Below the pieces are notes generated by a model. The model saw nothing but the letters and a program-made list of their open reading frames with translations. It had not been told where the DNA came from and searched no databases. From NCBI RefSeq assembly GCF_030272615.1, contig NC_081413.1, positions 607,824,209-607,886,208 of the forward strand: a DNA stretch of 62,000 nt, read 5' to 3'. The position numbers were made by a program, and so were the translations under genes. Shown one piece after another: positions 48,035 through 58,800 of this stretch (positions within the stretch are counted from its first letter, which is position 1; the number at the start of each line of letters is the position of its first letter). This DNA comes from Cryptomeria japonica (lineage: Eukaryota; Streptophyta; Pinopsida; Cupressales; Cupressaceae).

Positions 48035-48387
48035 CAACTGTAAGAGATTGGTATTTATTAATCTTATTACTGTATCTCATCATTCATATTACAAAAGCAT
48101 ATTACTTTTTGCAATTAGAATTTAATATTGATTTGTAATTGTATTTTTCAACTTTCTATTTCCAGATTTAAAATAGCATAATAAAAAAAAACCATAATGT
48201 GTTTATTGATACAGAGATGTTTATTGTTTATTTATACATGTTTGAGTCTCAAATTTGTGTGATACATTTCATAACCATATGATACAATTCATCCAATAGT
48301 AATACACATGTTGAGAACTTAGATTTTCATTAATTCTTTCAAAATATAGCCATATGATACAATTCATTCAATAGTAATACACCAATC
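48035..48387. other. AT-rich spacer with a dispersed duplication
   Basis: No gene. The phrase CCATATGATACAATTCAT followed by CAATAGTAATACAC occurs twice (about 48276 and 48350), each in front of dissimilar sequence. Confidence 0.6.
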
Positions 48388-48705
48388 TGTGTGATTCTCC
48401 ATGCAAATTGCAAAAGTGAATACAAAGTTTTAGAACCCTTTGCAAGTGACCCTGAATTCCCTTTTATAGAAACAAGAGAGCAACAACAGCTCCTGTGTGA
48501 TTCTCCAATGTCCATGTAAAAGTGAATACAAAGTTTCAGAACCCTTTGCAAGTGACCCTGAATTCCCTTTTATAGAAACAAGAGAGCAACAACAGCTCTT
48601 GTGTGATTCTCCAATGTCCATGTAAAAGTGAATACAAAGTTTCAGAACCCTTTGCAAATGACCCTGAATTCCCTTTCATAGAAACAAGGGAGCAACAACA
48701 GCTTC
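48388..48705. repeat. 106-bp tandem repeat, three copies
   Basis: Units start at 48388, 48494 and 48600, each beginning TGTGTGATTCTCC and containing AGTGAATACAAAGTTT and GCAACAACAGCT. The second and third copies are nearly identical; the first differs in the segment after TGATTCTCC. Short minus-strand ORFs across it are by-products of the repeat. Confidence 0.92.
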
Positions 48706-49188
48706 AGGTCGAATTGCAAGTTTGCAACATGTGAAGACTGAACATCAAAATCACAAACTCGCCACAAATTTATATGGCCATCACAGGCCGTATTAGCAAT
48801 TTAACATCTGCTACATGTTTGATGTCTCCTGTTAAAAAAATAGAGTTCAAAATTAAATATTAATTCATGCCATGACAAATTAAACATAGATAATAGCAAT
48901 GCCTAAAACCTACTAATCAGAAATAGAGAAATGCATAAATGTTAAAGCAAGGGAGAATTTGAGAATACAAATTTACTAGCTGAAGTTTTGCACTATGCAT
49001 CATAGATTCATAGGCTGGATTAGCAAAATAGCAATAGCGAGTGTTATTTTTTTCCTATTCATAAAAGAGATTCATAGGCTGGATTAGCAAAATAGCAAAC
49101 GGAAAAAAACATAAAACCTTGAAATTAAGAGTAAAAGAAGAAAATTGTGCAATACATACTATGATTCTTAAGAATTTTGTGCCTGTTT
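48706..49188. other. Spacer downstream of the G ORF
   Basis: No gene. ATTCATAGGCTGGATTAGCA occurs twice (about 49007 and 49070), a short local duplication. In transcriptional sense this is the 3' flank of the minus-strand ORF that ends at 49189. Confidence 0.5.
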
Positions 49189-52100
49189 TTATAGGGTGCT
49201 CCACTCTTCGTCTGATGGAAGGTCAAAATTATGTAAACTATGGAAAGTCAACTCCAACTCCATCAACATTCCATATTTAAAATATTTACTTGACATCATT
49301 GTTTCATCCAATACCGAATTTAGAGTTGTAAATGGTTGGATGAATTCTAGAAAGCTTTGGGGAGTTGTGTCCTTTGGAAGCAAGTCTAAATCAGACTTCA
49401 TTTTTATCTCCATGTTTTTTTTGAAAGCTTCTTCTCCAATGAATTTATTTGATGTGTCAACAGGCTTAGGCAAACCAAGTTTAATCAAATTAATTTTCTT
49501 TTCTTGCAGCTTCAATATCTTTTTTCCACAACTTTTCATAACTTTTGTTGTTTCCCTTAGCTTCTGGAATTTTTGAATGATAGATGATGTGTTAACTGTG
49601 GCATCAATGCGGCTCTTAATTCCCTTGGATGCCAAGTAGTTGTCACTGGAACTGTAGACTACTTTCAGAATCTTTTTTGCCATGTCCTCTTTTGAATAAA
49701 CACGTGTGCTCTTCTCAAAGTGCCCTTTGATTTTTATATAAATTAGTCTCATACTTTCAGTCAATTGAAACCATTCACACAACTTCTCACTCCTCTGCAT
49801 TATTTGCCGCCAAATATTTTCTTGTATATACTTCGTTGTATTTTTCATATTATCCTTCAATCTATCCTCCAGAGTTTTTATTTTATCATTTGCATTGTGC
49901 AGGTCTTCTTTCATTTGTGCACAGTTTTTTCTTTCTTCCTCTACTTCCTCTTGCAAATGTTTTTCTTTTTCCTTCCCATGATCCAATAGGTCCTATAATT
50001 TTCTGATTTTGGCGGCAGCAGACTCATAACTTTTGTATAATTTTTAAAAACTGGCTTTTTCCTCAATAATTTTTTTACTGCTTTTAGCCAGTTTTTCTGT
50101 CAGGTCCTTCAATTCTCCATCCATCTTCTCCTGCTCTACATTTTCTACTGCAGAGCCCGAATTTTTTATCCTTTTCTGTAAATCATTGCACTTGCTATCT
50201 ACTGCTTTCCTCCTTGATTTTTTTGTTTTCCAAGTCTGCCTGTAACTTTTCTATTTGTTTCTCCACTTTATTTTTTTCTCTCTCCACCTTTAGCAGTGAA
50301 GTGTAGACCACTTTGTTAGTCCTTTTTGACACACTAATTTTGTAAATATTATGTACTTTGGAAAAGTCCATTTGGAGGGTGCTAACTTGAAATTGAAAGG
50401 GATCTATCTGACTATGTGGTGGATTTTTATCTTTAGATGGGGTCAGGGGCATAAGAACCATGAACTCCATCATATCTTTCTGTGGGTCATATGTTGGAAA
50501 TACCATGTTCCTTGCAGGATGTTCATCTAAAACTTCAAACACGAAAACCCTATGAAATGCTTTCTTTTTTTCTTTATTTGCTTTTGTTGTGTGTTCATAT
50601 TTTTCATAGTAATCACGAAATTGAAAATCTAGGCTTGCTGAATCAATTGAATGTTTGAAAGGTGACATAGGAATACCATAGGCTCTAGTTCCACTTATTC
50701 CTGTGGTTTTAACTAATGCCTGACTAGGATTACCAACAACAGTTCCTGATGATGTCCTACTCCCACTGACACTTTCATGGTAGTTTTCATAGTCTTTTGA
50801 GGTGTGTGATTTGAAGCTGCAAATGATTGATTGTAGTGTCAGTGGCACTTGATATAGGATTCTCAATAGTATGCGATTGAGTATCTACCTCTAGTGGCCT
50901 CTTGCAAGAGATATTTTATTGTTGCCCTTGTCCAACACCAAGACAACTAGTATCAGTAGTAGTACCAATGCCAACCCCACCAATCACAGCGGCACTTGAC
51001 TGAACAATAATAGGAATACTATCCCCAAATTCCCCACCAGTGGCAGTGGCACTTGATTCACCACCAATGGGAATACCATGATGTGGTGGTGGTTGTGGAT
51101 TTGAACCTGAAACAAATGTAGGTGGACCCTGAGGGTAATGAGTAGTACCTATCCATGATGAATCTAAAGAATCAAGTCCAATGACTGGTTGAAGATGACC
51201 TTTTGATTTTGATTATGATGGAAGTTGTACCTGAAGTGGATACCAAATGCCCTCTCCTCTGGCACCTAGACCACCACCTTCAAAACCCATTTTTTCCACA
51301 AGGTCTGCCCCTTTGCTATATTTTTCTTTCATAGACTCATTGACTTCACCTAATATTTTTAGGACTGTAGTTGTTGTTGGAGGGGGCTCAATGGCAACCT
51401 CATGTTCATCATCTTCAGTCCTGCCATGCTCCATATCCCACAATTTGCTAAACTTTGCATCCTCATCGATGCTCTCAAATTCTGCACTTGTCTTTGGTTC
51501 ACCGAGATTCTTCCTCATAGTCCAAAAATAATTTATTTTGGTTTGAGTCCAATAATTCTCTTTACATTCATGCAAAATTGATTTGGGAATAGATTTCTTA
51601 GATGGATTAGTAGATTTAAGGTAGAAATTGTAGGACCTCCTATTTTGGATGCCCTGGCCCTCCTCTATTGTCCTCTGTGTGTGCATTTGCAATGCCATAA
51701 TTTGTGATGAAATTTCTTCTGTTGAAATGTTATTGTCAGCTGCAATTTTCCCCATCTCTTTTTTAACCTCATCCTAGGAGTCCATGTTTCTAAACTTTTC
51801 TAGCAATGGTTTACTTTCATGTTGACATAACACTGAAGAGTTCCCATTTTTCTTAAGCCTTGCTTGAACTACACCGATTGGATCATACTGCTAGAGACCC
51901 TCATCACCAAAGTTAAAAATTGTCAAAAAATCATGTGCCACATTGAATGCTTTTCTCTCAAATGTGAACCCTCCACATGCGAAAGGCAAGGAAGGAAATA
52001 TGCTCTTCTTTTGCTAACAATGGAAGTGTCTATCTGTGCTCTCCAATTGTCGTACATACTCTAATGCAAATACCCTCTATGTCACATGTATTGGAAGTCT

Positions 52101-53252
52101 GTATGGTTTTACTGCCAATCCATAAAACCTTAACACAGTGAATTCTTCCATGAAGAACCAATCAGCCAATTCTATTTGACTTCTGAGTTGAATGCAATCT
52201 CTACAAGACACAGGCAATCTAGGCATTGGAGTGCTTGTAATTTCATTATACATTGGTGCCAAAAAGAAGTCTACAAAATGGTTGTAGTTCTTTCTGTTAT
52301 CATGCGTCCTTATCTTTGGTGTCCAATCATATATTGGACACTCTCTTCTCTTCCCAGTCTTCTCATCAATCTTATAGCTCATAATTTGAAACTTGTTGGT
52401 CTCGAATATTGCATGATACTTGGATAGAAGGAGATAGCACAAGTAGGATGAGAACCTAAATGTCTTACAGGAACCTTTTTTTATCATTAGTAATTGTTTT
52501 TACATGGATTTTACAATGTGCTCAATAAAATTATATCTTACTGGCTGATCCACACAATGGATATTATAAATCATTTCAAGAAGGCTTGCACCCACTTCCC
52601 TATCATTTTTCAATCCCAGGCAAAACGACAGCAAGGAAATAGTATCCCCAACCCATGGAACAAAAATGTTAGAATCATAAGGAGGCTTATGATTCTGATC
52701 CAACACAATACCAGTACCACTCTTTATTAGAGCTTTGATAAATGAATCTATGCAACTTGGATCGAAACTCTTATAATTCCCTACCAGCTTTTCAAGGTCA
52801 ATTTGGACGTTTGAGTTTTGGGCTTCAAATCCTGGGTTCAACAAACGAGCAAATTCTCCCTTGTTTATGGATAGAATTTCCTCTTTTGTACTTTTATTGA
52901 CAATTGCTTTTTTATCTTCATCACAATTTTTGGCACAGACCATGACAAAATCAGGGCAAGCGAATACTTTAGGTAACACCATACTTCCCAATCCAACATA
53001 CCATGATGCGATTTTATTTGTTTTTTGTTTTAACATTGGGTTGAAAACAGTAAATTTTGCCCTGGATGCATCTGTCGCCTTAGTAGACAATGTATATCTA
53101 ATATCTATGATACGCTTTTCACCATGGATAGCAGGGTCATAAATATCATGGTATTCATCAGTGAAACCTGGTGTTTTAACCAGTTTGGTTAGGTACATTT
53201 TGTTTTTCACTTGGCTTCTTGTTGAACTACTGCTTCTCATTTTCCCCATCAC
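49189..53252 (-). pseudogene. Large decayed ORF G with G-patch and coiled coil (unknown function)
   Basis: From ATG 53252 (MGKMRSSSSTRSQVKNKMYL) one frame runs about 2.4 kb with stops at 52500 (TAA), 52077, about 52026, 51890 and 51773 (TAG), 51213 and about 50917 (TAA). Frameshifts near 50830 and 50225 carry it on to the TAA at 49189, about 1350 codons in all. The N-terminal half is globular (FVMVCAKNCDEDKKA, SINKGEFARLLNPG, FRFSSYLCYLLLSKYH). Near 51290 is ADLVEKMGFEGGGLGARGEG, a good G-patch. A Gly/Ser/Thr/Pro linker follows, then a coiled coil rich in Lys and Glu (EKQIEKLQADLENKK, EEVEEERKNCAQ). No polymerase or transposase motif. The N-terminal pattern resembles the ORF at 2.1-4.3 kb. 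Confidence 0.55.
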
Positions 53253-53772
53253 TATTATTGTTAATAATTCAAAATAATGCTAGATAAAAACCTGAAAATG
53301 CTAACCCTCAAATTGGACCACGAGATTAACAAAAGCAAAAAAGGTGGGATGTAGGTGTTCTAGATTTTACTCGGAAATTGGAATTTCTATTTCACTAGAT
53401 TGGCGCAGACAGTCTTTGTTGCAACTTGCATTGCTCAATCTAGTAGTTATTTCTAAATCTCCCTCGATTTACAGCTTTGTCCATGAAATGAAAGATGATT
53501 ATGATTGACGAGTCTCTTATTTTGAAAACTCTGAAAAAGTAGAAAAGTAAAACCTAAAGGGCAAAATATCTAGAATCATGTTGTAACTTTATTAATTAAT
53601 ATTAATAGCTATTCGATGCTGAAGGAAAAAACATTCATTACTTTAGTATAAATTACGAGGACATTAAGAATCATGTTGTAATTTTATTAATTATTTCTAA
53701 TAACTATTCGATGCTGAAGGACAAAACATTCACTACTTCAGTATAAATTTTGACGAGATTAAATGTAATACG
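53253..53772. repeat. Upstream flank of G with a two-copy 90-bp repeat
   Basis: Two similar units at about 53580-53671 and 53672-53760 share GCTGAAGGA, AAAACATTCA and TAGTATAAATT- or CAGTATAAATT-type sequence and begin GTTGTAA. They lie 330-510 bp upstream of the G start codon. Confidence 0.75.
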
Positions 53773-54830
53773 TTCAATTTTGGGCAAAGTTCTCCCAAAT
53801 GTGTTCACTTCCCACATTTGGGCCGAAATCCACCCTAAGCCGTTGATCTTTGCTCATCCAACGGACGAGAGACCAAGGTACTTGTTGTGACTTTAGTCTG
53901 TTTTTTAAGTCTGTTTAATAATTTTAAACTTCCGCCTGGAAAAAGTGCTTTATAGACTTAATTATATTTAATTAAATTTAAGACGTTTCAATTCCGAGTG
54001 AAGTTCTCCCAAATGTGTTCACTTCCCACATTCGGGCCGAAATCCACCCTAAGTCGTTGATCTTTGCTCATCCAATGGACAGTGGTACATGTAGTCAGTT
54101 GTCGTGGGTCCCATGACTTCTGCCAGTTTTTGGGCACGTCACCATACTCGTGTCACTTTTCTAGGTAAAGTTCTCAAAAAGTTGTTCACTTTCTACATTC
54201 ACCCTGAAATCCACCCTAAGTCGTTGATCTTTGTTCATCCAACGGTCGATGGTACCTATTTTCAGATGTAGTGGGTCCCACGACTTCTGCCATTTTTCTT
54301 GCACGTCACCATACTCGTGTCACTTTTCGGGTTTGATTTTTAAGTCTATTTAATCATTTTAAACCTCCGCTCAAAAAAAAGATTTATAGACTTAATTATA
54401 TTTAATTAAATTGAAAATGTCCAATTTTGGGCGAAGTTCTCAGAAAGGTGTTCACTTCCCACATTCGGGCCGAAATCCACCCTAAGCTGTTGATCTTTGT
54501 TCATCCAACGGTCAATGGTACCTGTTTCAGATGAAGTGGGTCCCACGACTTCTGCCATTTTTCTGGCACGTCACCATACTCGTGTCACTTTTCGAGTCTA
54601 TTTTTAAAGTCTATTTAATCATTTTAAAATTCCGCCTGAAAAAGAGATTTATAGTCTATAGACTATAGACTTAATTATATTTAATTAAATTTACAATGTT
54701 CAATTCTGGGCAAAGTTCTCACAAATGTGTTCACTACCCACATTTGGGCTGAAATCCACCCTAAGCCGTTGATCTTTGCTCATCTAACGGACGATGATAC
54801 CTGTTGAGAACTTGAGTGTTGTCAGATGTC
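53773..54830. repeat. Tandem array of 170-280-bp units upstream of G
   Basis: Units start at about 53773, 53988, 54159, 54420 and 54699. Each starts near TTCAATTTTGGGCAAAGTTC, then TGTTCACTTCCCACATT, then GGGCCGAAATCCACCCTAAG, then CGTTGATCTTTGCTCATCCA. Longer units add GGGTCCCACGACTTCTGCCA, CACGTCACCATACTCGTGTC and a 3' block with TAGACTTAATTATATTTAAT. The third unit lacks its front end. The array lies 0.5-1.6 kb upstream of the G start and ends abruptly in AT-rich sequence. Confidence 0.9.
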
Positions 54831-55500
54831 GTCGGTCCCATAATAAGAGACATTTAAATTTTAAAGATGTGCAAACTGCAATAGTTTGAGATAACTATTA
54901 AATATAATGTTAATATTATTTGTAAAAATTTGAAATTCAAAAATAGTATAAAACATGAAACTTAGATTCTAGAATTAAAAAAATAACTAAATAAAAATAT
55001 AAATTTTGATATACAATTTGAAAGGTAAAAGTTTAATATAAAAAAGAAAACATTCAATATTAAATCTAAAATATTAATTTAAAGTTTAACAAAATTCTTT
55101 GAAAATATGTTTACGATATATAATTTTAAAAAATAGTTTAAAAATATATATAAAAGTTCAACATAAATTTAGTGTATTAATTTAAAAAAATGTGCAGTCC
55201 TCAACCTGTTAAGGCGAGCAAATTTGGAAAGTACAAATGCCAAGGTGGTGATTAATTGTTGCAAAAGGAGCTGTTTGCGGCATGTTGCACGAATGGAGGA
55301 AGGGGAGAATGGCAGGAAATATTTTTCTTGATCTCATGACATTAATGCCTTATCGTGCACATTCATTACCTAGACTATAAGAGTTAAGACGGAGGCAGAA
55401 TTTATTACCTTTTGATCTGTGTACCAGTTTTTGCTTTGAAGTAGAACAAATCTGTAGTTCATAGAATCGTAGCTTTTGTAAGACATTTTTTGCAAGAAGT
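54831..55500. other. Very AT-rich spacer
   Basis: No gene recognised. The sequence from 54.84 to 55.20 kb is almost only A and T with runs of AAAATAT-type words. The rest is unremarkable up to the plus-strand ORF that follows. Confidence 0.5.
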
Positions 55501-56208
55501 GCTTTTGAAATTGCAGGTGACCATGGAGCCAATTTCATACTTCGAACAGACAAGAAGTTGATGCCCTTTTTGGGCAAAGTATCTGATAAACGAATGCAAG
55601 GACTGTTCAAGTTTAAGGATGAGAAGTTGTGGGTGGCAGCTCAACTAATGCTTGTGGAGGAGGTGGCACATATCAGTCACCGGTATCAAACTAACATGGA
55701 GGTTTACTCTCTAATTCTAGCGTGGGCCTGTGAATTTGAACCGGAGATGGAAAAGGTAAAACTCACATTGGTCAAATTGATTGATGGGGATTTTTTGATT
55801 AACCTGGATTCAATCTTGGAGTGGGTGGTGTCGGGAGTTGGCATTTGAATTAAGGAAGGGGATGACCGAGATGAATTACTTCCTTTTATTCGTGGCCCAG
55901 AGGATGAAATCAAATACCAGTGTCGTGAACGTGCTCGAGTGGAGTGGGAAGCGATGAAACTCGTTGTGAAATTAACCAGGGTGGATGAAGTTCTGAAGGC
56001 TTTGCATGTGGTGGCAAGGATGGAGGTTGGTAGGGAATTGAGAGATAGGGCTAAAGAAGGAAGGGTCATACAGCTACTGGCAAGCTTGGAGGGCAACCCC
56101 GACTTCGGGTGCCTAAACTGCATTCCAAAAATGAAAGCTGAAGCGGCAAAAGGGAAAGCCAAAGCATCGACCTCTGAGGAGGGAAGGGACTGGGAGGAGG
56201 CTACCTAG
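55501..56208 (+). CDS. Unrecognised ORF H, one internal stop
   Basis: The frame is open from 55465 to 55846, has a TGA at 55846-55848 and is open again to the TAG at 56206. It reads AFEIAGDHGANFILRTDKKL, then MPFLGKVSDKRMQGLFKFK, then HRYQTNMEVYSLILAWACEF, and after the stop CRERARVEWEAMKLVVKLT, ending in an Ala/Lys/Glu-rich tail (KAEAAKGKAKASTSEEGRD). The likely start is an ATG at 55561 or earlier. It looks like real protein sequence, helical and charged, but I recognise no domain. It faces the G ORF across the repeat array and may share an ancestral element with it. Confidence 0.4.
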
Positions 56209-56830
56209 GGGGATAGTGAGGCTGAGTGAGCGGCCTATTGGCAATGAACTGGTTTTTTTGTTTGCTTGTTATAAGCTGTGGGCAGTATGGTTTTCTCTCT
56301 ATCTACATTTATGCATGAATGACTGCAAATTTTGTATCTTGAAACTTTTGAAATTTTGTATTTTGAATGACTATATATTTATAAAACTATAATCAACCAT
56401 AATCAATGTACAAATAATTAATGGAACGAACTGAATTTTTTTTTATAGCATTACATAAAAAAGATCATAGTATTAAATTTATTTCCATTGTTTAACAAAT
56501 AATTGAAATAACGTAGCTCATATACAAAAGGCATTTGAAAGAAATTAATTAATAAAAATGAAATAGAATCATAGAAAGCATTTGTATATCCATAAAACTA
56601 TAAGAGGCAAACTGAAACAAACTGGAATTTGAAAAATTATCATTAATATTTATGCTTTTGAAATTTACAATTTTTTCGTCTGAGACTTGAGTCCCCAAAA
56701 AACTTAAAAGCCAAAATGAGTGAGCCACTAGCACTGAGCTTGTTAGGGTTCAAGGACATAGGGAAAAAAACTACAGGGGAGTGGGGCTAGGGTACCCGAC
56801 ATAGGTAGTGGAATTGTTTACAATTTTGCC
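56209..56830. other. Spacer between H and I
   Basis: AT-rich sequence with short open stretches on both strands and no motif. H and I converge on it, so it should hold their 3' ends. Confidence 0.5.
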
Positions 56831-57406
56831 CTAAGAATCTGGCCCTCCTTCCATGTAGAATTCTTCAGATAGCATAAGCTGAGAGAATTCTTCAAGCCAC
56901 ATGTAGTTTGGAAAGTGGTCCAGGAGGAACCATTTCCGGAGGAAGTCCCTGCTAATCCATGCCCATTTTCTCTTACGCGTCAGCTGCTCCACATTCAGGT
57001 TTAGGAGAAATGATTGTCTGGCCACTGGCACTGCTTGGTCAGGGAGGAGAAGCTTGGATAATTCACTCGCCCAAGGGATCCCCACCCCTACTTCTGCAAG
57101 GACGATAAGAGTAATGTCGTCTCCAAGGAAGTCTTCCTTAAAAACCTTCCTCAATAGCATCAGCATATCCACCTTGTCTCCTCCTAGGTCCAGAAGAGAC
57201 ACTAAGAACTGAGATGTAATGTCCGTGTTAACATGGTACCTATTTTCATTTCACAGAAACTCTCTACCCAACACCATCCACACAGCCTCATTGGTGAATG
57301 ACCCAACCTCATTGCAGACTGATTGGAGGGTTGGGTCTCTAACGGAGCCTAGAAAGACCCTCTGGTCCTCTGCAGAAATGCTTCTCAAGCGGATGGGAGT
57401 GTCCAT
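56831..57406 (-). CDS. Unrecognised ORF I, one internal stop
   Basis: From ATG 57406 (MDTPIRLRSISAEDQRVFLG) the frame runs 191 codons to a stop at 56831, broken only by a TGA at 57251. It contains DPTLQSVCNEVGSFTNEAVW, then LLDLGGDKVDMLMLLRKVF, then KEDFLGDDITLIVLAEVGVG, then KRKWAWISRDFLRKWFLLDH. Composition is normal for a globular, helical protein with many Leu and Trp. I recognise no family. Base composition is more GC-rich than the flanks, which supports it having been coding recently. It could be a captured gene fragment or a further cargo ORF. Confidence 0.4.
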
Positions 57407-58276
57407 CTTGAGAAAACAGATTAACAAATTAAACAACCCGAGCCTATAAACCTAAAATATCGTGAGCTGAAGCTCTGACGATTTATCTACCAAATGGCAA
57501 AGGCTAATTGAAGATGAAAGAAGTAGAGATCGTATATAAATTTTTGAAGCTCTTGATTGTAATAATTACTTCTTTAGCCATATTAACTGCTGACATTTGA
57601 TACGTGTCTATTGAATCCAATTCCATTCCGGGCACTTTCTAGTGAGCTATGTTCTCTTCGGAAAATTGGGCCGAAATAAAACTTCAGCCATTGATCTATG
57701 ATCATCGAATAGTTTAAAATCATTGATAGATTTTAGGTATGTGTCACCCTTCACGTGTCAAAGAGGTTGCGCTTATTGATACATCGTGCAGAGTCCAGAC
57801 TCATTGTATTATGAATTTATGTGATGTGATGTGATGTGCCTTGTCTATTAATGGCAATGAATTCATGAAATCGCCAATAAATTATATATTTTTCCATAAA
57901 TAACAAAACACTCGCCAAAACAAATTAAATAATTTTCAAGCAGTGGATAAAAATCGCCAATACATTTAAATAATTTTCAAGCGGTGGATAAAAATCGCCA
58001 ATACATTTAAATAATTTTTCCTTCGGAGTAAAATTTTTCGCTCATACAATTATATATTTGTTCCTTTTAACAAAAATTATTCGCCTCCCATAATAAATAT
58101 TTTCCCCATAGAACAAGGTATTATTCTCCAGAAATTTATGGAACTTTTGTACCCTAGAAAAACAATCGCCAATACAAAATAATTTTTTCCCCATTTAAAA
58201 TTTTTTTTTTGCAATCGATATGAAAATTTCCCCCTGAAAATAATGTTTGATTCACCAGGATTTTACACAGTTGCCC
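57407..58276. repeat. TCGCC-rich AT-rich region with a 41-bp tandem pair
   Basis: At 57640-57700 is a diverged relative of the array upstream of G (GGGCCGAAAT, then CATTGATCTATGATCATC). From 57.87 to 58.17 kb the word TCGCC, mostly as AATCGCCAAT or ATTCGCC, recurs at least six times in A/T sequence. Two 41-bp copies starting at 57929 and 57970 (ATAATTTTCAAGC, GTGGATAAAAATCGCC) are followed by the start of a third. No gene. Confidence 0.75.
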
Positions 58277-58422
58277 GTGGGGGGTTCTTAAAGTTATCCC
58301 TGGTCATTATGTTGTCCTAGGGATAATGAATAATCAACGACTTGAAGAAGGTCAGCCTAGAAGGGTGTTCATCCCCAAGAGGTATAGACCTTTGAATTTT
58401 GACAACATGGAGGGGTACCCAC
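58277..58422 (+). pseudogene. Short unrecognised coding fragment
   Basis: An open frame reads GVLKVIPGHYVVLGIMNNQR, then RRVFIPKRYRPLNFDNMEGY, and stops exactly where an LTR-like terminus begins at 58423. About 48 codons, no ATG placed, no family recognised. It may be the edge of a gene or element interrupted by the insertion on its right. Confidence 0.3.
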
Positions 58423-58510
58423 TGTTGGAATGTACTGATACCGGCAATAAACTAAGAGGGGGGTGAATTAGTTTACTAACAATAACATAAATCAATTCAA
58501 TTATAAACCT
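58423..58510 (-). mobile_element. LTR end remnant
   Basis: Plus strand starts TGTTGGAATGTACTGATACC and contains CTAAGAGGGGGGTGAATTAG. On the minus strand this is the C-tract and CTCTTAG end of the copia/B-type LTRs. Similarity fades after about 90 bp, so only the 3' end of an LTR is supported. Confidence 0.45.
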
Positions 58511-58639
58511 TAAACCTCAAGTCCTAATATTACATGGTGTTGATTTCCCTAGTGTAATCAACCCTACACCTTTAAATATCATTCTACCCATGGTTGTCAA
58601 CAATCCCTAGAGCCCTGTTGTAGGACCACTCGCACTCGG

Positions 58640-58800
58640 TGCAAATCTCAATCCTTTGCTCGAAGGAGCAAGAGATCATTTGCCTAAATTCAGTGGTGAT
58701 GGAAAGGTCTCAACGAGCTCACATTTGACAGCTTGTCAAAGACAAATCAGTTGCAATATGTTCCAATTGAGGATAAAACTGCAAACATCCCCAGCAAGTC
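58640..58800 (+). pseudogene. Possible gag-like scrap
   Basis: One frame gives EGARDHLPKFSGDGKVSTSS followed by HLTACQ and further degenerate sequence. The phrase LPKFSGDGKV resembles the start of some Ty3/gypsy Gag domains. Nothing else supports it; the assignment is weak. Confidence 0.25.

Noticed and set aside
39734-48100. Complete hAT transposon with terminal inverted repeats
   Set aside because: A candidate left end exists but no matching right end or 8-bp duplication could be found by eye.
48339-48657. Two similar minus-strand ORFs (70 and 75 residues) as a gene family
   Set aside because: They arise from one frame of the 106-bp tandem repeat.
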